Source: Mesorhizobium sp.
Lineage (GTDB): Bacteria; Pseudomonadota; Alphaproteobacteria; Rhizobiales; Rhizobiaceae
NCBI RefSeq assembly: GCF_004962245.1
Contig: NZ_SUHQ01000002.1
Location: 1-64,000 of the forward strand
DNA length: 64,000 bases
Direction: 5' to 3'
Each line of letters opens with the position of its first letter. Position 1 is the first letter of the stretch. Under the pieces are notes generated by a model, which saw nothing but the letters and a program-made list of their open reading frames with translations, had not been told where the DNA came from and searched no databases. Positions 8,672-17,669 of the stretch are shown here, piece by piece. The translations under genes and the position numbers were made by a program.

Positions 8672-9334
8672 TCAGCCTCGTTCGCTGGCGACGGGAATGA
8701 ATTTGCTCTTGACGCCGTTGACCGGCGCGCCGAGCGCCGGGCGCGGATCGAGCACGCCGCCGGGGCTGAGGAAGGACAGCAAGAGCTTGTCGGCCTGGAT
8801 CGCCGGCCGGCTGAGACGGGCGGGCACCGCCGCGCGCGGCGCGGCCATGGCGGCGCGGCGGGTGGTGGTCAGATTGATCTTGAGGTCGGCAATGCCGGCG
8901 GCGTCGAACAGGCCGTTGGCGGTGGTAATGGCGCGGTTCAAGGCATCGGCCTCGAACAGTTCCTGGCGCAACTGCTCGATCAGCCGGTGGACGATGCGCC
9001 AGCGCTCGCCGAGGGAAGCGGCCTTGGACTTGATCTCGTCGCCAAGGGCGACGATGTCGGCCCGCGCTTCGCTTTGCGCAGCGGCGGCGCGGCGCTTGCC
9101 CCCGGCCTCGATGGTTTTCTCGATCAGCGCGATTGCCGCGTTGGTCCTGGCGAGCGCGGCACGCACCTCGGCCAGGTCGCCGTCGCCAAAGATCGCGCGA
9201 TCCTCGGCCTGTTCCAGGTCCTGTTTGCGGGCGATCGCGTCATTGAGATCGGTCTCCAGCAAGGCGATGACGGCAGCAAAATCGGCAGCCGTCCGCGCCC
9301 TGCCGAGATCTTCGGCAAGGGGGATTGTGGTCAC
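8672..9334 (-). CDS. phage virion-associated hypothetical protein
   Basis: The protein has 220 residues from a GTG start at 9334, with AGGAAA eight to ten bases upstream. A longer reading to 9553 would run through a palindromic repeat and is unlikely. The protein is almost entirely alpha-helical, with a coiled-coil-like central part rich in Ala, Glu and Arg (about 15-130). The C-terminus has a basic segment and ends PVNGVKSKFIPVASERG. It lies between tail tubular protein B and the gp14-like protein, where podophages carry internal-core or tail accessory proteins. No specific family recognised. Confidence 0.65.
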   Translation of the reverse strand: MTTIPLAEDLGRARTAADFAAVIALLETDLNDAIARKQDLEQAEDRAIFGDGDLAEVRAALARTNAAIALIEKTIEAGGKRRAAAAQSEARADIVALGDEIKSKAASLGERWRIVHRLIEQLRQELFEADALNRAITTANGLFDAAGIADLKINLTTTRRAAMAAPRAAVPARLSRPAIQADKLLLSFLSPGGVLDPRPALGAPVNGVKSKFIPVASERG

Positions 9335-9380
9335 GGGAGGTTTCCTTTTTTGAGGAGAATGAGGAGCGGTCCGCGCAGCT

Positions 9381-9430
9381 GCCGATCTCCCCCCTCGTGG
9401 GGGAGATGCCCGGCAGGGCAGAGGGGGGCG
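9381..9430. repeat. rhizobial palindromic intergenic element (class CTCCCCC/GGGGGAG)
   Basis: A perfect CTCCCCC...GGGGGAG hairpin is followed by a second palindrome (CCCGGCAGGGCAG) and a G-run. The same unit, inverted, lies at 9520-9570, and related copies occur at 15.4, 18.3, 18.4, 46.8 and 46.9 kb. Confidence 0.8.
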
Positions 9431-9519
9431 TGAAGGATCGCTGGGCGAGGGTCTTACCTGCGAACCGCCGAAAACTGGCCTAGGAAAGGGACGCAATTGA
9501 TTGAAGGTCGGCGGGACAG

Positions 9520-9570
9520 CGCCCCCCTCTGTCCTGCCGGGCATCTCCCCCACAAGCGGGGAGATTGGCC
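9520..9570. repeat. inverted partner copy of palindromic intergenic element
   Basis: It has CCCCCCTCTGTCCTGCCGGG followed by a CTCCCCC...GGGGAG hairpin, in the opposite orientation to the copy at 9381-9430. The 90 bases between the two hold no gene. Confidence 0.8.
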
Positions 9571-9587
9571 GTCATCAAAGGCTTCAG

Positions 9588-12062
9588 CTAAGGCTCGGCA
9601 TCGAACACCGGCGTGAACGCCCGTATCGTGCAGGGCGTCGGGTTGACGTGGCGGATTTTCACCCTGCCCTGCCCTTCCCAGCTGTCGTCGATCGGCACCT
9701 CGACATTGCCGGTGAAGAGATCGGCCCGGCCGTCGGGTGGGACGATGCTTGGCATGCGCACCTTCTCCCAGCGGCCGCGCAGCAAGGACTGCACTTCGAG
9801 CCCCGTTGTGTCGGTCTCGAGCAGCGACATCATCACCTTGGCGACCTTCTTGCGGCGGCCGACGATCGAACCGTCACGGCCACCGACATCGAGCTCCAGC
9901 GTATTGGCCTCGCAGTGGTAGCCGAGTCCGACCTGCCATTTCGCTGCCGTTGCGCCGCCGGGCAGCGTCACCTGGCCGGAGGCCACGGGCAGATCGTGAT
10001 AGACCGTGCCGTCGGCCAGCACGTCGACGCTTTCGCCGTCGAGATGATCGAGCCCGGAGACGATATTGACGGCGGCACCCGAATAGGCCAGGCCGCAATC
10101 GACCTGGAAGGCGTCGTCCAGCGCGCCATATTCGAACGGCGCCGTCATGATCTCGATGGTGCGCTTCGTCACGCCGCCGATGGTCCGCTTGACGAACAGC
10201 CAGACGTCGTCGGCGCCGTTCTGGCCGGGCGTCACCACGGCGCTTTCGATGATCGGCCAATTTGAGTCAGCCGAACCGGCGAAGCTGCCACCGAGGCGGT
10301 GGCGGTGCATGCCGCGCACATCCTGCGACGGCTGGTGCGTATAGCCGCCGAGCTCGCCATTTTCGAGCGGGAACCACAGCACCGGATCGGGGTCGGTCTG
10401 GAACGCCAGCTCGACGACGCCTTGCTTGGGGATGTGCTCGGAAATCTGGCCGATATCGTCGGAGGTGAATTTGCTGGCAGAGGTCTGCACCAGCTCGGCG
10501 ATCGACTTGCGGCTGCGGGTGACATAGAGGAACGACTGTCCGGCATCGACCGGGCGGATGCGGGCGCAGCCGAAGGTGCGCGAATTGCGGTTCTTGAACG
10601 ACGACGGCGTCAGCGCCTCGTCGATGCCGGAGCCCGATAGCGCCCCGATGCCGCCTGAGGTGCCGATCAAAAGCGCGCCTTCGGAATCGGCGATCCAGAC
10701 GATGTCGTTGGCCTGCCCGCCGCCGGCCTGGACGAATTCCAGCGCGTCGTCGTCCTTCTCGCCCAGCGCAAAATTGTCGAAGTCGCCGGTCGCCGACGCA
10801 TAGACCGAGAACTTCCGGCTGAACGCCAGGCGCTCTTCGTAGAGCGAACCGCTTTCGACATACTTGCCGGGAACGAATGTGCCCAGCCGCCAGCGGGTGA
10901 TCGGGCTCAGATTCGGCAGAGCGTGGCCGTAAAGGATGATCTTGACGACCGTCGTGCTGGTGCGGCTGGTGATCTTCGCCCAACGCCAGTGTCCGTCCGA
11001 ACCCAGGAGCCGGATGGCGCGACCGACATCCGTAGTCTGGAACCCGGTGCCGTCGTTGATGCCGTCGATCGACGAGGCGGTCAAATCGAACGGCGTCTGG
11101 TCCGATGCGGCGACATGGAAAGCCAGTTCGGCAGCCACCGATTCCACGGCATCGCCGCCACCGCCGCCGGTGAAGATCAACTGGTGATATTCGAAGGCGG
11201 CCTTGTTGAAGAATTCATAGAAGCGGGTTTCCGAATTGCCCCAGCCGCTTTCCCCGGTCCTGCTGTCGAGCGTCACCCAGTTGGTGCCGTCGTTGGATCC
11301 CTGCACTTCCCAAGCGGTGAAATAATCGGCATCGCCGGTAACGTCATTGCCTGCGGTCAGCCAGTAGGCGTCGATGACACGTCGCGCGCCGCCAGCATTT
11401 CTGAAGCGAATGTAGCCGGTCGAGCCACCGGCGAGAGTGATGGCCTGCACTTTGTCGCGGTCGAACATCTGGTAGGCGCTGGCGGTACCGCTTGCGGTCG
11501 ATGCCGTTCCGCTCGGTGCCGTGTTGCCGGTCATGTTGGGCGTCAGATGGCCGGTATTGGAAGGCGTCAGCGTTGTTGCGGTGTCGTTGATGTCGTCATA
11601 CGGCCCGTCTTCGAACTCGTAGTCCTCCAGTGTCCATATCGTGTGCGCTGTCCTGGTCAGTACCTTGAGCGGATAGTCCTTGTGGCTGATCCACATCTGG
11701 TCGGCCGACTGGACATAGGCGAGATCGAAGAGGTCGGCTTCCACATAGGGCGAGGCGATCTCGACCGTGCCGACGCGGGCGCCATAGGCGTAGACGCGGA
11801 TATATTGATCGCCGAATTCCAGGCAGTAGGCCTGCTCGGAGGAGAAGATGAAAGGAATGCCGCGCGTTGTCTTGGCCGCGTTCTTCACCTCGCCGACGAA
11901 GATGGTGCCGCCGCGCTTCCTGATGCCGCCATGCGGCAGCGTGACGAAGTTCTCGCATTTGGAAAGCGCCGCCCGATAGAGATCGAGCGAGGCGCGCGCA
12001 TGCAGGCGTGGCGAGATCTCGCCACGGGTGAAGACGTCCTGGACCGGATAGAGCGTCGTCAT
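9588..12062 (-). CDS. phage tail tubular protein B-like (tail nozzle)
   Basis: The protein has 824 residues. The N-terminus has the pattern typical of podoviral tail tubular protein B (T7 gp12 class): a FTRGEISPRLHARASLDLYRA segment near residue 10-30, then FVTLPHGGIRKRGGT, then PFIFSSEQAYCLEFGDQYIRVY. The rest is beta-rich with many Trp and Gly residues, consistent with the nozzle beta-propeller. The start overlaps the stop of the tail tubular A gene (ATGA), and the order A then B matches T7-like phages. Confidence 0.8.
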   Translation of the reverse strand: MTTLYPVQDVFTRGEISPRLHARASLDLYRAALSKCENFVTLPHGGIRKRGGTIFVGEVKNAAKTTRGIPFIFSSEQAYCLEFGDQYIRVYAYGARVGTVEIASPYVEADLFDLAYVQSADQMWISHKDYPLKVLTRTAHTIWTLEDYEFEDGPYDDINDTATTLTPSNTGHLTPNMTGNTAPSGTASTASGTASAYQMFDRDKVQAITLAGGSTGYIRFRNAGGARRVIDAYWLTAGNDVTGDADYFTAWEVQGSNDGTNWVTLDSRTGESGWGNSETRFYEFFNKAAFEYHQLIFTGGGGGDAVESVAAELAFHVAASDQTPFDLTASSIDGINDGTGFQTTDVGRAIRLLGSDGHWRWAKITSRTSTTVVKIILYGHALPNLSPITRWRLGTFVPGKYVESGSLYEERLAFSRKFSVYASATGDFDNFALGEKDDDALEFVQAGGGQANDIVWIADSEGALLIGTSGGIGALSGSGIDEALTPSSFKNRNSRTFGCARIRPVDAGQSFLYVTRSRKSIAELVQTSASKFTSDDIGQISEHIPKQGVVELAFQTDPDPVLWFPLENGELGGYTHQPSQDVRGMHRHRLGGSFAGSADSNWPIIESAVVTPGQNGADDVWLFVKRTIGGVTKRTIEIMTAPFEYGALDDAFQVDCGLAYSGAAVNIVSGLDHLDGESVDVLADGTVYHDLPVASGQVTLPGGATAAKWQVGLGYHCEANTLELDVGGRDGSIVGRRKKVAKVMMSLLETDTTGLEVQSLLRGRWEKVRMPSIVPPDGRADLFTGNVEVPIDDSWEGQGRVKIRHVNPTPCTIRAFTPVFDAEP

Positions 12063-12661
12063 CAGCGCACAAACCGGTTGTCGCCGCGCTGGATCGACCA
12101 GGACGACGTCGAGAGCCGACCGCCGCGCTGGATGGCGTTGGCGCCGAACGCCGCGTCCAGCGCCCGGTCATAGGCACTGCGGGCGATGTCGATCATGCCC
12201 GCCTTGTGGGTCAGCGGATGCGCGATCTTGATGGCCAAGGCGGCGACCAGCACCTCCGTGAACAGCGCGTCCCAATCGTTGGGGTCGGTGAGGTTGGCGA
12301 TGTAGCGGATCAGGCGCGGCCCGGGCTGGTCGCAATAGATCAGCCCGGCCTCCTGCCGCCAGGAGATCGGAACGCCGTCCGGCTCGCCATTATGGGTCAG
12401 CGGCAACGGCCGCAGGCAGTCCACGGGCAATTCATAGGCAAAGTTCAGCGTGCCCGCGCCGCTGCCGGTGTCGGCACCGGCGACGAAGGCCGCCAGGATG
12501 GCGAACACCCAGGCGTGTTTCGTCAGCTCCGCCTCGCGCGTCAGGTCGAAATGGAGGTTGAGCAAACGCGCGGCTTTCACATCCTGGTCAAGGCTGTCGA
12601 TCGGCGCCTCGTCGAGGACGCCAAGCGCCATATTGGCGATGTCGAGCGGGGTGATGGCCAT
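12062..12661 (-). CDS. phage tail tubular protein A-like (adaptor)
   Basis: The protein has 199 residues. It begins MAITPLDIANMALGVLDEAPI and has the ARLLNLHFDLTREAELTKHAW helix, the classic layout of tail tubular protein A / gp11-like head-tail adaptors. The C-terminal helices (LFTEVLVAALAIKIAHPLT and the final Arg-rich tail) also fit. It bridges portal and nozzle in podoviruses and is translationally coupled to the downstream nozzle gene. Confidence 0.85.
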   Translation of the reverse strand: MAITPLDIANMALGVLDEAPIDSLDQDVKAARLLNLHFDLTREAELTKHAWVFAILAAFVAGADTGSGAGTLNFAYELPVDCLRPLPLTHNGEPDGVPISWRQEAGLIYCDQPGPRLIRYIANLTDPNDWDALFTEVLVAALAIKIAHPLTHKAGMIDIARSAYDRALDAAFGANAIQRGGRLSTSSWSIQRGDNRFVR

Positions 12662-12717
12662 GGCTCAGGCCTCCGTCAGCGGGAGTCGGGGAAAACGGGA
12701 CATGGTGCCTCCACGGC

Positions 12718-12739
12718 AAAAAGCCGCTGTAAGGCGGCT
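12718..12739 (-). terminator. intrinsic terminator after capsid gene
   Basis: On the minus strand AGCCGC and GCGGCT form a stem around CTTACA, followed by five T. It sits between the major capsid gene and the tail tubular A gene, a usual place for a phage internal terminator. A second GC-rich hairpin without a T-run lies at 12767-12791. Confidence 0.75.
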
Positions 12740-12833
12740 GGGGATTTTCCGGAGTGATTGGATACTGAGGTCGCGTTCCGTCGCGACCTTTGTTTTAGGG
12801 CGGAGGCGCTCTTCGCCCCCGCCCTTGGCCCTG

Positions 12834-13823
12834 TCAGGCCTCGGTCGTCTTCAGCGCTATGAACGTCATGTTCTTGACGCTCGATGCCGTGCGGTCCCAG
12901 TTCGCCGCCAGCGCCAGCTCGGCATCGGTGGCGAATTCGCCGGCGGAGGAGGCGTCGAGGAAGCGGGTGCCGGGCACATGCGGGACAAAGTGCCGGCGGC
13001 CGACCATTTCGGTGACGCCGCCGCCATGGCCCTGGCGCGGCTTGCGGTCGAACTCCAGCGGCCCGCCTTCCGTGTTCACCGGCAGCTCGTTCCACAGGAT
13101 CGCCTTGTTCTTGAACAGAAACGCCGTGTACTCGCCGGCCGACACGGGAATGTCGTCGTCGACCACCGCGCGAAGCCCCATGTAGTACGGGATCAGCGGC
13201 CCGCCCTGCTGCGAGGACGGCACGTAGTCGATCAGGTCGGCGAGCTTCAGCGCCTTCATCTGCTTGGAATGCATCCAGATCGTTTTGAAAGAGTCGGCGC
13301 GGTCACCCATCAGATAGGCGGCCTCGATGATGTCGGCGTCGACGATGGAGGCGCCGGTGGCGCGCACCAGATCGCCGCCGTCATTGGCGATGTTGTCGGC
13401 CAGCACCCCTTTCAGGATGCCGAGCAGCGTCAGCTTGTTGGCGCGCTGCCAGTAGTCGGTCTGGCGGCGCACGATCAGCTTCTGCGGGTCGTCGCCGGCC
13501 AGGATCGATGTCAGGTCCGGAATGCCCCACGCCTGGGCGCGGACATTGCGGGCGGCGACCTCGCGGCGCGCGCCGATCTTCTTCATCTCGATCGAGTCGG
13601 CCGGATCGTCATTGACCGGCTCGGACGGATCGTTGCCGAGATCTTTCCAGCCGGGCATGTCGACGGAACGCCCGCCCATGGAGAGCTTCGAGGCGATCGA
13701 CGGGTCGGAAAACAGGATTCCGGCCTGGTAGATCTCGAGCGACTGGACGTGCTCCTCGAACGAGTATTGCGCATAGGCGGAGGGAACGATCGCGTCCGCG
13801 ATACGGGTATAGGCGTCTGCCAT
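12834..13823 (-). CDS. phage major capsid protein
   Basis: The protein has 329 residues. The pattern fits a podoviral or HK97-like coat protein: N-terminal MADAYTRIADAIVPSAYAQY, a central region with WQRANKLTLLGILKGV, a loop with YMGLRAVVDDDIPV, and C-terminal YTAFLFKNKAILWNELPV. Position supports it, since the scaffold gene is immediately upstream and an internal terminator immediately downstream. A good AAGGAAG ribosome site precedes the ATG. Confidence 0.8.
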   Translation of the reverse strand: MADAYTRIADAIVPSAYAQYSFEEHVQSLEIYQAGILFSDPSIASKLSMGGRSVDMPGWKDLGNDPSEPVNDDPADSIEMKKIGARREVAARNVRAQAWGIPDLTSILAGDDPQKLIVRRQTDYWQRANKLTLLGILKGVLADNIANDGGDLVRATGASIVDADIIEAAYLMGDRADSFKTIWMHSKQMKALKLADLIDYVPSSQQGGPLIPYYMGLRAVVDDDIPVSAGEYTAFLFKNKAILWNELPVNTEGGPLEFDRKPRQGHGGGVTEMVGRRHFVPHVPGTRFLDASSAGEFATDAELALAANWDRTASSVKNMTFIALKTTEA

Positions 13824-13856
13824 TTTTGTCTTCCTTCAGGTTTGATTGGCGGCTGT

Positions 13857-14765
13857 TCAAAGAGGGTTGTTGGGCATCCATAGATCGGGGTTTTCACCGG
13901 CCTCGCGTGCCAGGCGCCGGGCGCGGGCCGGGTCGCTTTTGACGAGGGCCGAGATATCAGTCAGGTTGCGTTCGCCGGCGGCGTTGCGCTTGAAGGGATT
14001 GCCTCCGCTCAAAGCCGCGCCGCCGTCGATCGTGTCTTCGCGGAACATCGCCTCGCCGATGGCGTGGAACGCCTTGGCGATCTGCGGATCGGTCAACGCC
14101 CCGTCGGGCAGAAGGATGCCCTTCGCCTTGTAGGCATCGACCAGGCCGAGCTTCTTCATGGCCCGGTTGGCGACTTCCAGTCGCTGGCGGAAACCGTCGC
14201 TGTCGGTCGGTCCCCAATCCCTGACGAGGTCGTCGTGGGTCGCCTCGACCGACCGGGCAAGGGCGATCTGCTGCACCTTGGCCTGCTCGGCCATGTAGCC
14301 GACGAAGCGGTCGTGATAGGCCTGCGCGACGTTCGGCGTGGCGCCGGCCTCGACCGCCCAGGCCTTGGACGCATTGGCGAGCTCTTCCGAATAGGCGAAG
14401 TCTTCGGGGAGCCCGTCGGGGCGCTTGTACTCGACCTTGTCGGGCGATGTGAGCGGACGCATCGCCTCGGGCAGCCGGGCATGGAACCTGTCCCAGTCTT
14501 CCCCAGGTGCGTCCGCCGAGGGAACGCGCAGGCTTTCACCCTGCTGCCGTTCCAGCTCCGCATAGGATGTGAAAACCCGATCGAGGCTTTCAGGCTTGGT
14601 CCAGCCCTTGGTTTCAGCGAGCTTGCGGTTGCCTTCGGAAAGACCGTCAAACCAGCTTTTTGCAGCCGGCGGGGCGGACCCGTTGTCCCCGTTGGCCTGT
14701 GGCCGTGCAAGGTTGCCCGCCGGTGGCGACGCCACCACGGACCCGGCGTCTGCCAGATCTGTCAT
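13857..14765 (-). CDS. phage capsid assembly scaffolding protein
   Basis: The protein has 302 residues and is hydrophilic. A Pro/Ala/Gly-rich N-terminus (1-35) is followed by WFDGLSEGNRKLAETKGW, a motif of gp9-like capsid assembly proteins (the protein and 'TKGW' helix are very common upstream of podoviral capsids). A long helical middle and a charged C-terminus follow. It lies directly upstream of the capsid gene with AAGGAAT before the ATG. It should act as an internal scaffold for procapsid assembly. Confidence 0.8.
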   Translation of the reverse strand: MTDLADAGSVVASPPAGNLARPQANGDNGSAPPAAKSWFDGLSEGNRKLAETKGWTKPESLDRVFTSYAELERQQGESLRVPSADAPGEDWDRFHARLPEAMRPLTSPDKVEYKRPDGLPEDFAYSEELANASKAWAVEAGATPNVAQAYHDRFVGYMAEQAKVQQIALARSVEATHDDLVRDWGPTDSDGFRQRLEVANRAMKKLGLVDAYKAKGILLPDGALTDPQIAKAFHAIGEAMFREDTIDGGAALSGGNPFKRNAAGERNLTDISALVKSDPARARRLAREAGENPDLWMPNNPL

Positions 14766-15067
14766 GAGAAAGATTCCTTCGTGTTGATTGCAAGGGAAAG
14801 GCCCTGGCCGGTTTCAGCCAGGCTTATTGTTTTGGATTTGAGGGATCGGCTGGGCGGCGGAATCGTTGCGGCCGGAGCCTGATTCATTTCAATAGAAACA
14901 TGCTTTATCGTCTTGTTTGACCATGATCTTTCCGAACCGAAGGCCTCGGTCATCAAGACGAAAGAAACCATGTCTCATTTCGTGAGGCGTGGTGCCCCTG
15001 TTCCGCCGCAATGCGCCCGCACTTGGCAAGGTATTCGGCCTTTTGGGCTTCAAAGGAGAACCTTTAC
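14766..15067. other. intergenic stretch between scaffold gene and plus-strand lipoprotein
   Basis: About 300 bases separate the minus-strand scaffold start from the plus-strand lipoprotein start. The stretch is lower in GC than its surroundings. It must hold the lipoprotein promoter and an AAAGGAG ribosome site at its right end. I see no convincing gene in it; a 69-residue minus-strand ORF has no good ribosome site or family features. Confidence 0.4.
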
Positions 15068-15382
15068 ATGATCAAGAAAGCCATTGCCGCCGCGCTTCTG
15101 GCTGCCGTTCTGGCAGGGTGTGCGCAGACCGAAGGGCAGCAGAGAGCCACCACGGGCGCCCTGGTCGGCGGCGCGGGCGGCGCGCTCGTCGGTCAGGCCA
15201 TAGGCGGCAACACCAAGAGCACGGTTATCGGTGCAGCCAGCGGCGCCCTGCTCGGTGCGGTCGTCGGCAGCGCGACCACACCGCAGCGGCGCGGCGAACA
15301 GCTTTGCCGCTACCAGGATCGCAACAGCGGCCGCATCTACACCGCGCCTTGCGACGACCGCTACTACGACGGCAATTATTGA
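15068..15382 (+). CDS. glycine-zipper lipoprotein, prophage moron
   Basis: The protein has 104 residues from ATG 15068 (AAAGGAG upstream). It has a signal peptide and lipobox, LLAAVLAGC, so Cys19 should be lipidated. Two glycine-zipper stretches follow (about 33-67), of the type ALVGGAGGALVGQAIGG. The end is a short polar tail with two Cys. Family members are outer-membrane or periplasmic-facing lipoproteins of the OmpA/Rick17kDa glycine-zipper type. It is transcribed against the surrounding phage genes, which suggests expression from the lysogen, for example envelope modification or superinfection exclusion. That role is inference. Confidence 0.8.
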   Translation: MIKKAIAAALLAAVLAGCAQTEGQQRATTGALVGGAGGALVGQAIGGNTKSTVIGAASGALLGAVVGSATTPQRRGEQLCRYQDRNSGRIYTAPCDDRYYDGNY

Positions 15383-15399
15383 GTTAGCGCCGGCGACGG

Positions 15400-15449
15400 C
15401 CAATCTCCCCCCTCGTGGGGGAGATGTCCGGCAGGACAGAGGGGGGCGC
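15400..15449. repeat. palindromic intergenic element
   Basis: CTCCCCC...GGGGGAG hairpin followed by TCCGGCAGGACAGAGGGGGGCG, the same unit as at 9381-9430, directly after the plus-strand lipoprotein stop. Confidence 0.8.
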
Positions 15450-15469
15450 CACGCGCTTCGGGCCTTATC

Positions 15470-15793
15470 CTACCTCTCCTCCAATCTCGCAGCCTTCTCC
15501 AGCGCCGCCAGCTGCGCCTCGTCCAGCGTCAGGAACCCCATAATATGCTGCACCACTTCGGCGCGGGCGTTGCTCAAGGCACTATGCAGTTCGAAGCCGT
15601 TCGGTGTTTTCGTCTTGGCCAGCCACTCGCCATAGGACGGGCGGCGGTAATAGCCGGTCGCGGCCGTCAGGTCGGCCAGCACCATCTCGCCGTCCTGGCC
15701 GGAGAAGACCCTGAGATAGGCCTTGGTCAGCGCATCCTGCGCCCTGGCCGGACCGCCGGCCTGCCCGGAATGGGCGAAGTGTTTCCGGCTCAT
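15470..15793 (-). CDS. Bbp19-like phage protein
   Basis: The protein has 107 residues. The N-terminal half has LTKAYLRVFSGQDGEMVLADL, the recognisable core of the Bbp19-like small phage protein family found beside podoviral portals. The C-terminus is helical and Ala/Glu-rich. The start overlaps the portal stop as ATGA, so it is translated with the portal. Molecular role unknown. Confidence 0.7.
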   Translation of the reverse strand: MSRKHFAHSGQAGGPARAQDALTKAYLRVFSGQDGEMVLADLTAATGYYRRPSYGEWLAKTKTPNGFELHSALSNARAEVVQHIMGFLTLDEAQLAALEKAARLEER

Positions 15794-17550
15794 GCGCCGG
15801 CGCCCGATACAGCCGGACCGCCCGGCATGTCAGCCTGCCCGCCCTGCAACATGCCTTGCAGGCCGTCGAGCAAGCCGCTGTCGCGCGCCTGCACGGCGGC
15901 CGGCACGGCGTCCCTGGCGACCTTGCCGGCGGTGGCGATCGCCGCCATGCCGGCCTGCGCAGTTTGAGCCTTGGCGCGTGCGTCGCGGATGCCGGCGACC
16001 TCTTGCCTGGGACGAAAAATGCGCTGCGGGCTGCGGCCGGCGCTCTGCACGATCTTCAGCGCCTCGTCGCCGTCGATATTGTCCATCACGCCGGGGTCGA
16101 ACTGCGCCATCTGCATGGCGGTGGTGACCACCTGGATGGTGTCGCGCGCCTCGGCCGAGCGGCGCAGCACGTCGAGCGGGCCGGTGAAGGTCGGCCGCAC
16201 CGCCTTGCCGGCAAGGCTCGCCGGCGGCAGGAAGCGGCTGTCCTCCTCGTATAAGCCTTTGTCTTCCAGGATACCGAGCTCGCGGTCGAGGTTAGAGGCA
16301 AAGCCGGCCTGGATGATCGAGCCGGACGGCCCGAGCAGCGCGCCCTTCTCTTCTTGCCGGATCAAGGCTTCGGTCGCCGTCATCTGCGGGTTCTGCACCA
16401 GCGTCTGGAACAGATTGACGAACATCATGTCGCGGATCTCCTCGGCCCGGCTCTCGGCATAATTGAACGCGTAGGTCGGGTTCTGCCCCGTAGCGATCGG
16501 CGCGATCAGCGGCCGGCCATTGTCGTCGATCAGGCCGGGATAATTCTCGCCCGGATTGAGCACCGGCACATAGTCGAGCCGCGCCTTCGACGCGGTCGCC
16601 GGATCGGTGATCTGCTGCAGCGCCCGGAGACCCGAGCGGCGCACGGCGTTTTCCTCGCGCACCGTGGTCAGCGCCTCGATGGTCGGCGAGATGCCATAGG
16701 GGTCGCCCTCGTAACGGCGCCAGTTGAAGCACGACACCGGGAACGAGCGGAAACCGCTCTCCCGCACGATAACCTCCTCGTCCTCGATGACGTGATAGGA
16801 GGCGAACGCCGTGTCGAGATACTGGTAGGTGCCGCCCGACCGGTACATCTTGCGCTCGTCGCGCGGCTGGATGCACTGGATCAGCGCGATCTTCGTCTCG
16901 CATTTCGAGGGGTCGTCGACCAGCACCTTGATCCGCGCCGGCAGCTTCTCATAGCCGAGCAGCTGCGCCGCCTGCCGCGCCGTGCGCTCGTAGCGGCGGT
17001 GGAAGGTGTCGACCTGGCCCCAGCGGTTGCGCGAGAGATAACCCTCGACCACGGGGATCGAGGCATAGCGGATCAGCGTGCCGCCGAAGCCCTCTTCGGC
17101 ATAGAGATAGGCCGGGCCGTAGCGCACGACGTTGCGCAGGCAGGCCTGCGTCGCCGGCACGAAGTTCGAATTGGCGGAATAGCGCAGCGCGAACAGGAAA
17201 TCGCGCAGCGCTTCCGCCCATTCCTTTTCCTCATCGGTCTCCTCGTCGTTCATGGCGGCGGTCGACAGCCCGTGCCATTTTTCCGACTGCGGGATGATCA
17301 GGCTTTCCAGCCCGGCGGCCAGCCGGTTGGCGGCCGAGTTGATGGTGTTGGCGTAGACACGGACGCCGCGCCGCTCCTGCCGCTCGGCCTGCGAGGCCGC
17401 GCCGGCCTGCCGGCGGCCGCTCCAGATGTCGGGCGCGTCGGGATCGCAGAACTCCGACACGGCCTCCCAGACAGCCTCGTACTGGCTGCGCTCGGTCTCC
17501 AGTTCGGCCTGTCGCGACAGGATATCGTGGGCACGGGAATCGCTCGTCAT
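15790..17550 (-). CDS. phage portal (head-tail connector) protein
   Basis: The protein has 586 residues from ATG 17550 (AAGAAAGA upstream; a longer reading to 17637 adds an implausible basic tail). The layout is that of T7-gp8-like portals: an N-terminal helix with AHDILSRQAELETER and YEAVWEAVSEFCDPDAP, then wing and stem regions, then ENAVRRSGLRALQQITDPATA. The C-terminal part includes a helix with QNPQMTATEALIRQEEKG. The C-terminal ~50 residues are Gly/Ala/Met-rich. It should form the dodecameric DNA gate. The Bbp19-like gene overlaps its end. Confidence 0.88.
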   Translation of the reverse strand: MTSDSRAHDILSRQAELETERSQYEAVWEAVSEFCDPDAPDIWSGRRQAGAASQAERQERRGVRVYANTINSAANRLAAGLESLIIPQSEKWHGLSTAAMNDEETDEEKEWAEALRDFLFALRYSANSNFVPATQACLRNVVRYGPAYLYAEEGFGGTLIRYASIPVVEGYLSRNRWGQVDTFHRRYERTARQAAQLLGYEKLPARIKVLVDDPSKCETKIALIQCIQPRDERKMYRSGGTYQYLDTAFASYHVIEDEEVIVRESGFRSFPVSCFNWRRYEGDPYGISPTIEALTTVREENAVRRSGLRALQQITDPATASKARLDYVPVLNPGENYPGLIDDNGRPLIAPIATGQNPTYAFNYAESRAEEIRDMMFVNLFQTLVQNPQMTATEALIRQEEKGALLGPSGSIIQAGFASNLDRELGILEDKGLYEEDSRFLPPASLAGKAVRPTFTGPLDVLRRSAEARDTIQVVTTAMQMAQFDPGVMDNIDGDEALKIVQSAGRSPQRIFRPRQEVAGIRDARAKAQTAQAGMAAIATAGKVARDAVPAAVQARDSGLLDGLQGMLQGGQADMPGGPAVSGAGA

Positions 17551-17669
17551 GGCATTCTTTCTTCGGTGGTGTCGCCTGTTCGAAGCCCAGATATTGTCAA
17601 GGCCAGGTCGAATTTTGTTCGCTTTTGCAATGTTCAACGGGGTGCGCGGCGGGCCTTAAGGAGATCGAT

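Noticed and set aside
7224..9433. Long plus-strand ORFs opposite the virion protein genes (215, 477 and 257 residues)
   Set aside because: Arg/Gly/Leu-rich antisense readings of high-GC minus-strand phage genes, without ribosome sites or domain patterns.
10923..12173. 416-residue plus-strand ORF
   Set aside because: Antisense shadow of the tail tubular protein B gene; composition is that of a reverse-frame reading.
14762..14971. 69-residue minus-strand ORF upstream of the scaffold gene
   Set aside because: No good ribosome site, no family pattern; likely part of the moron promoter region.
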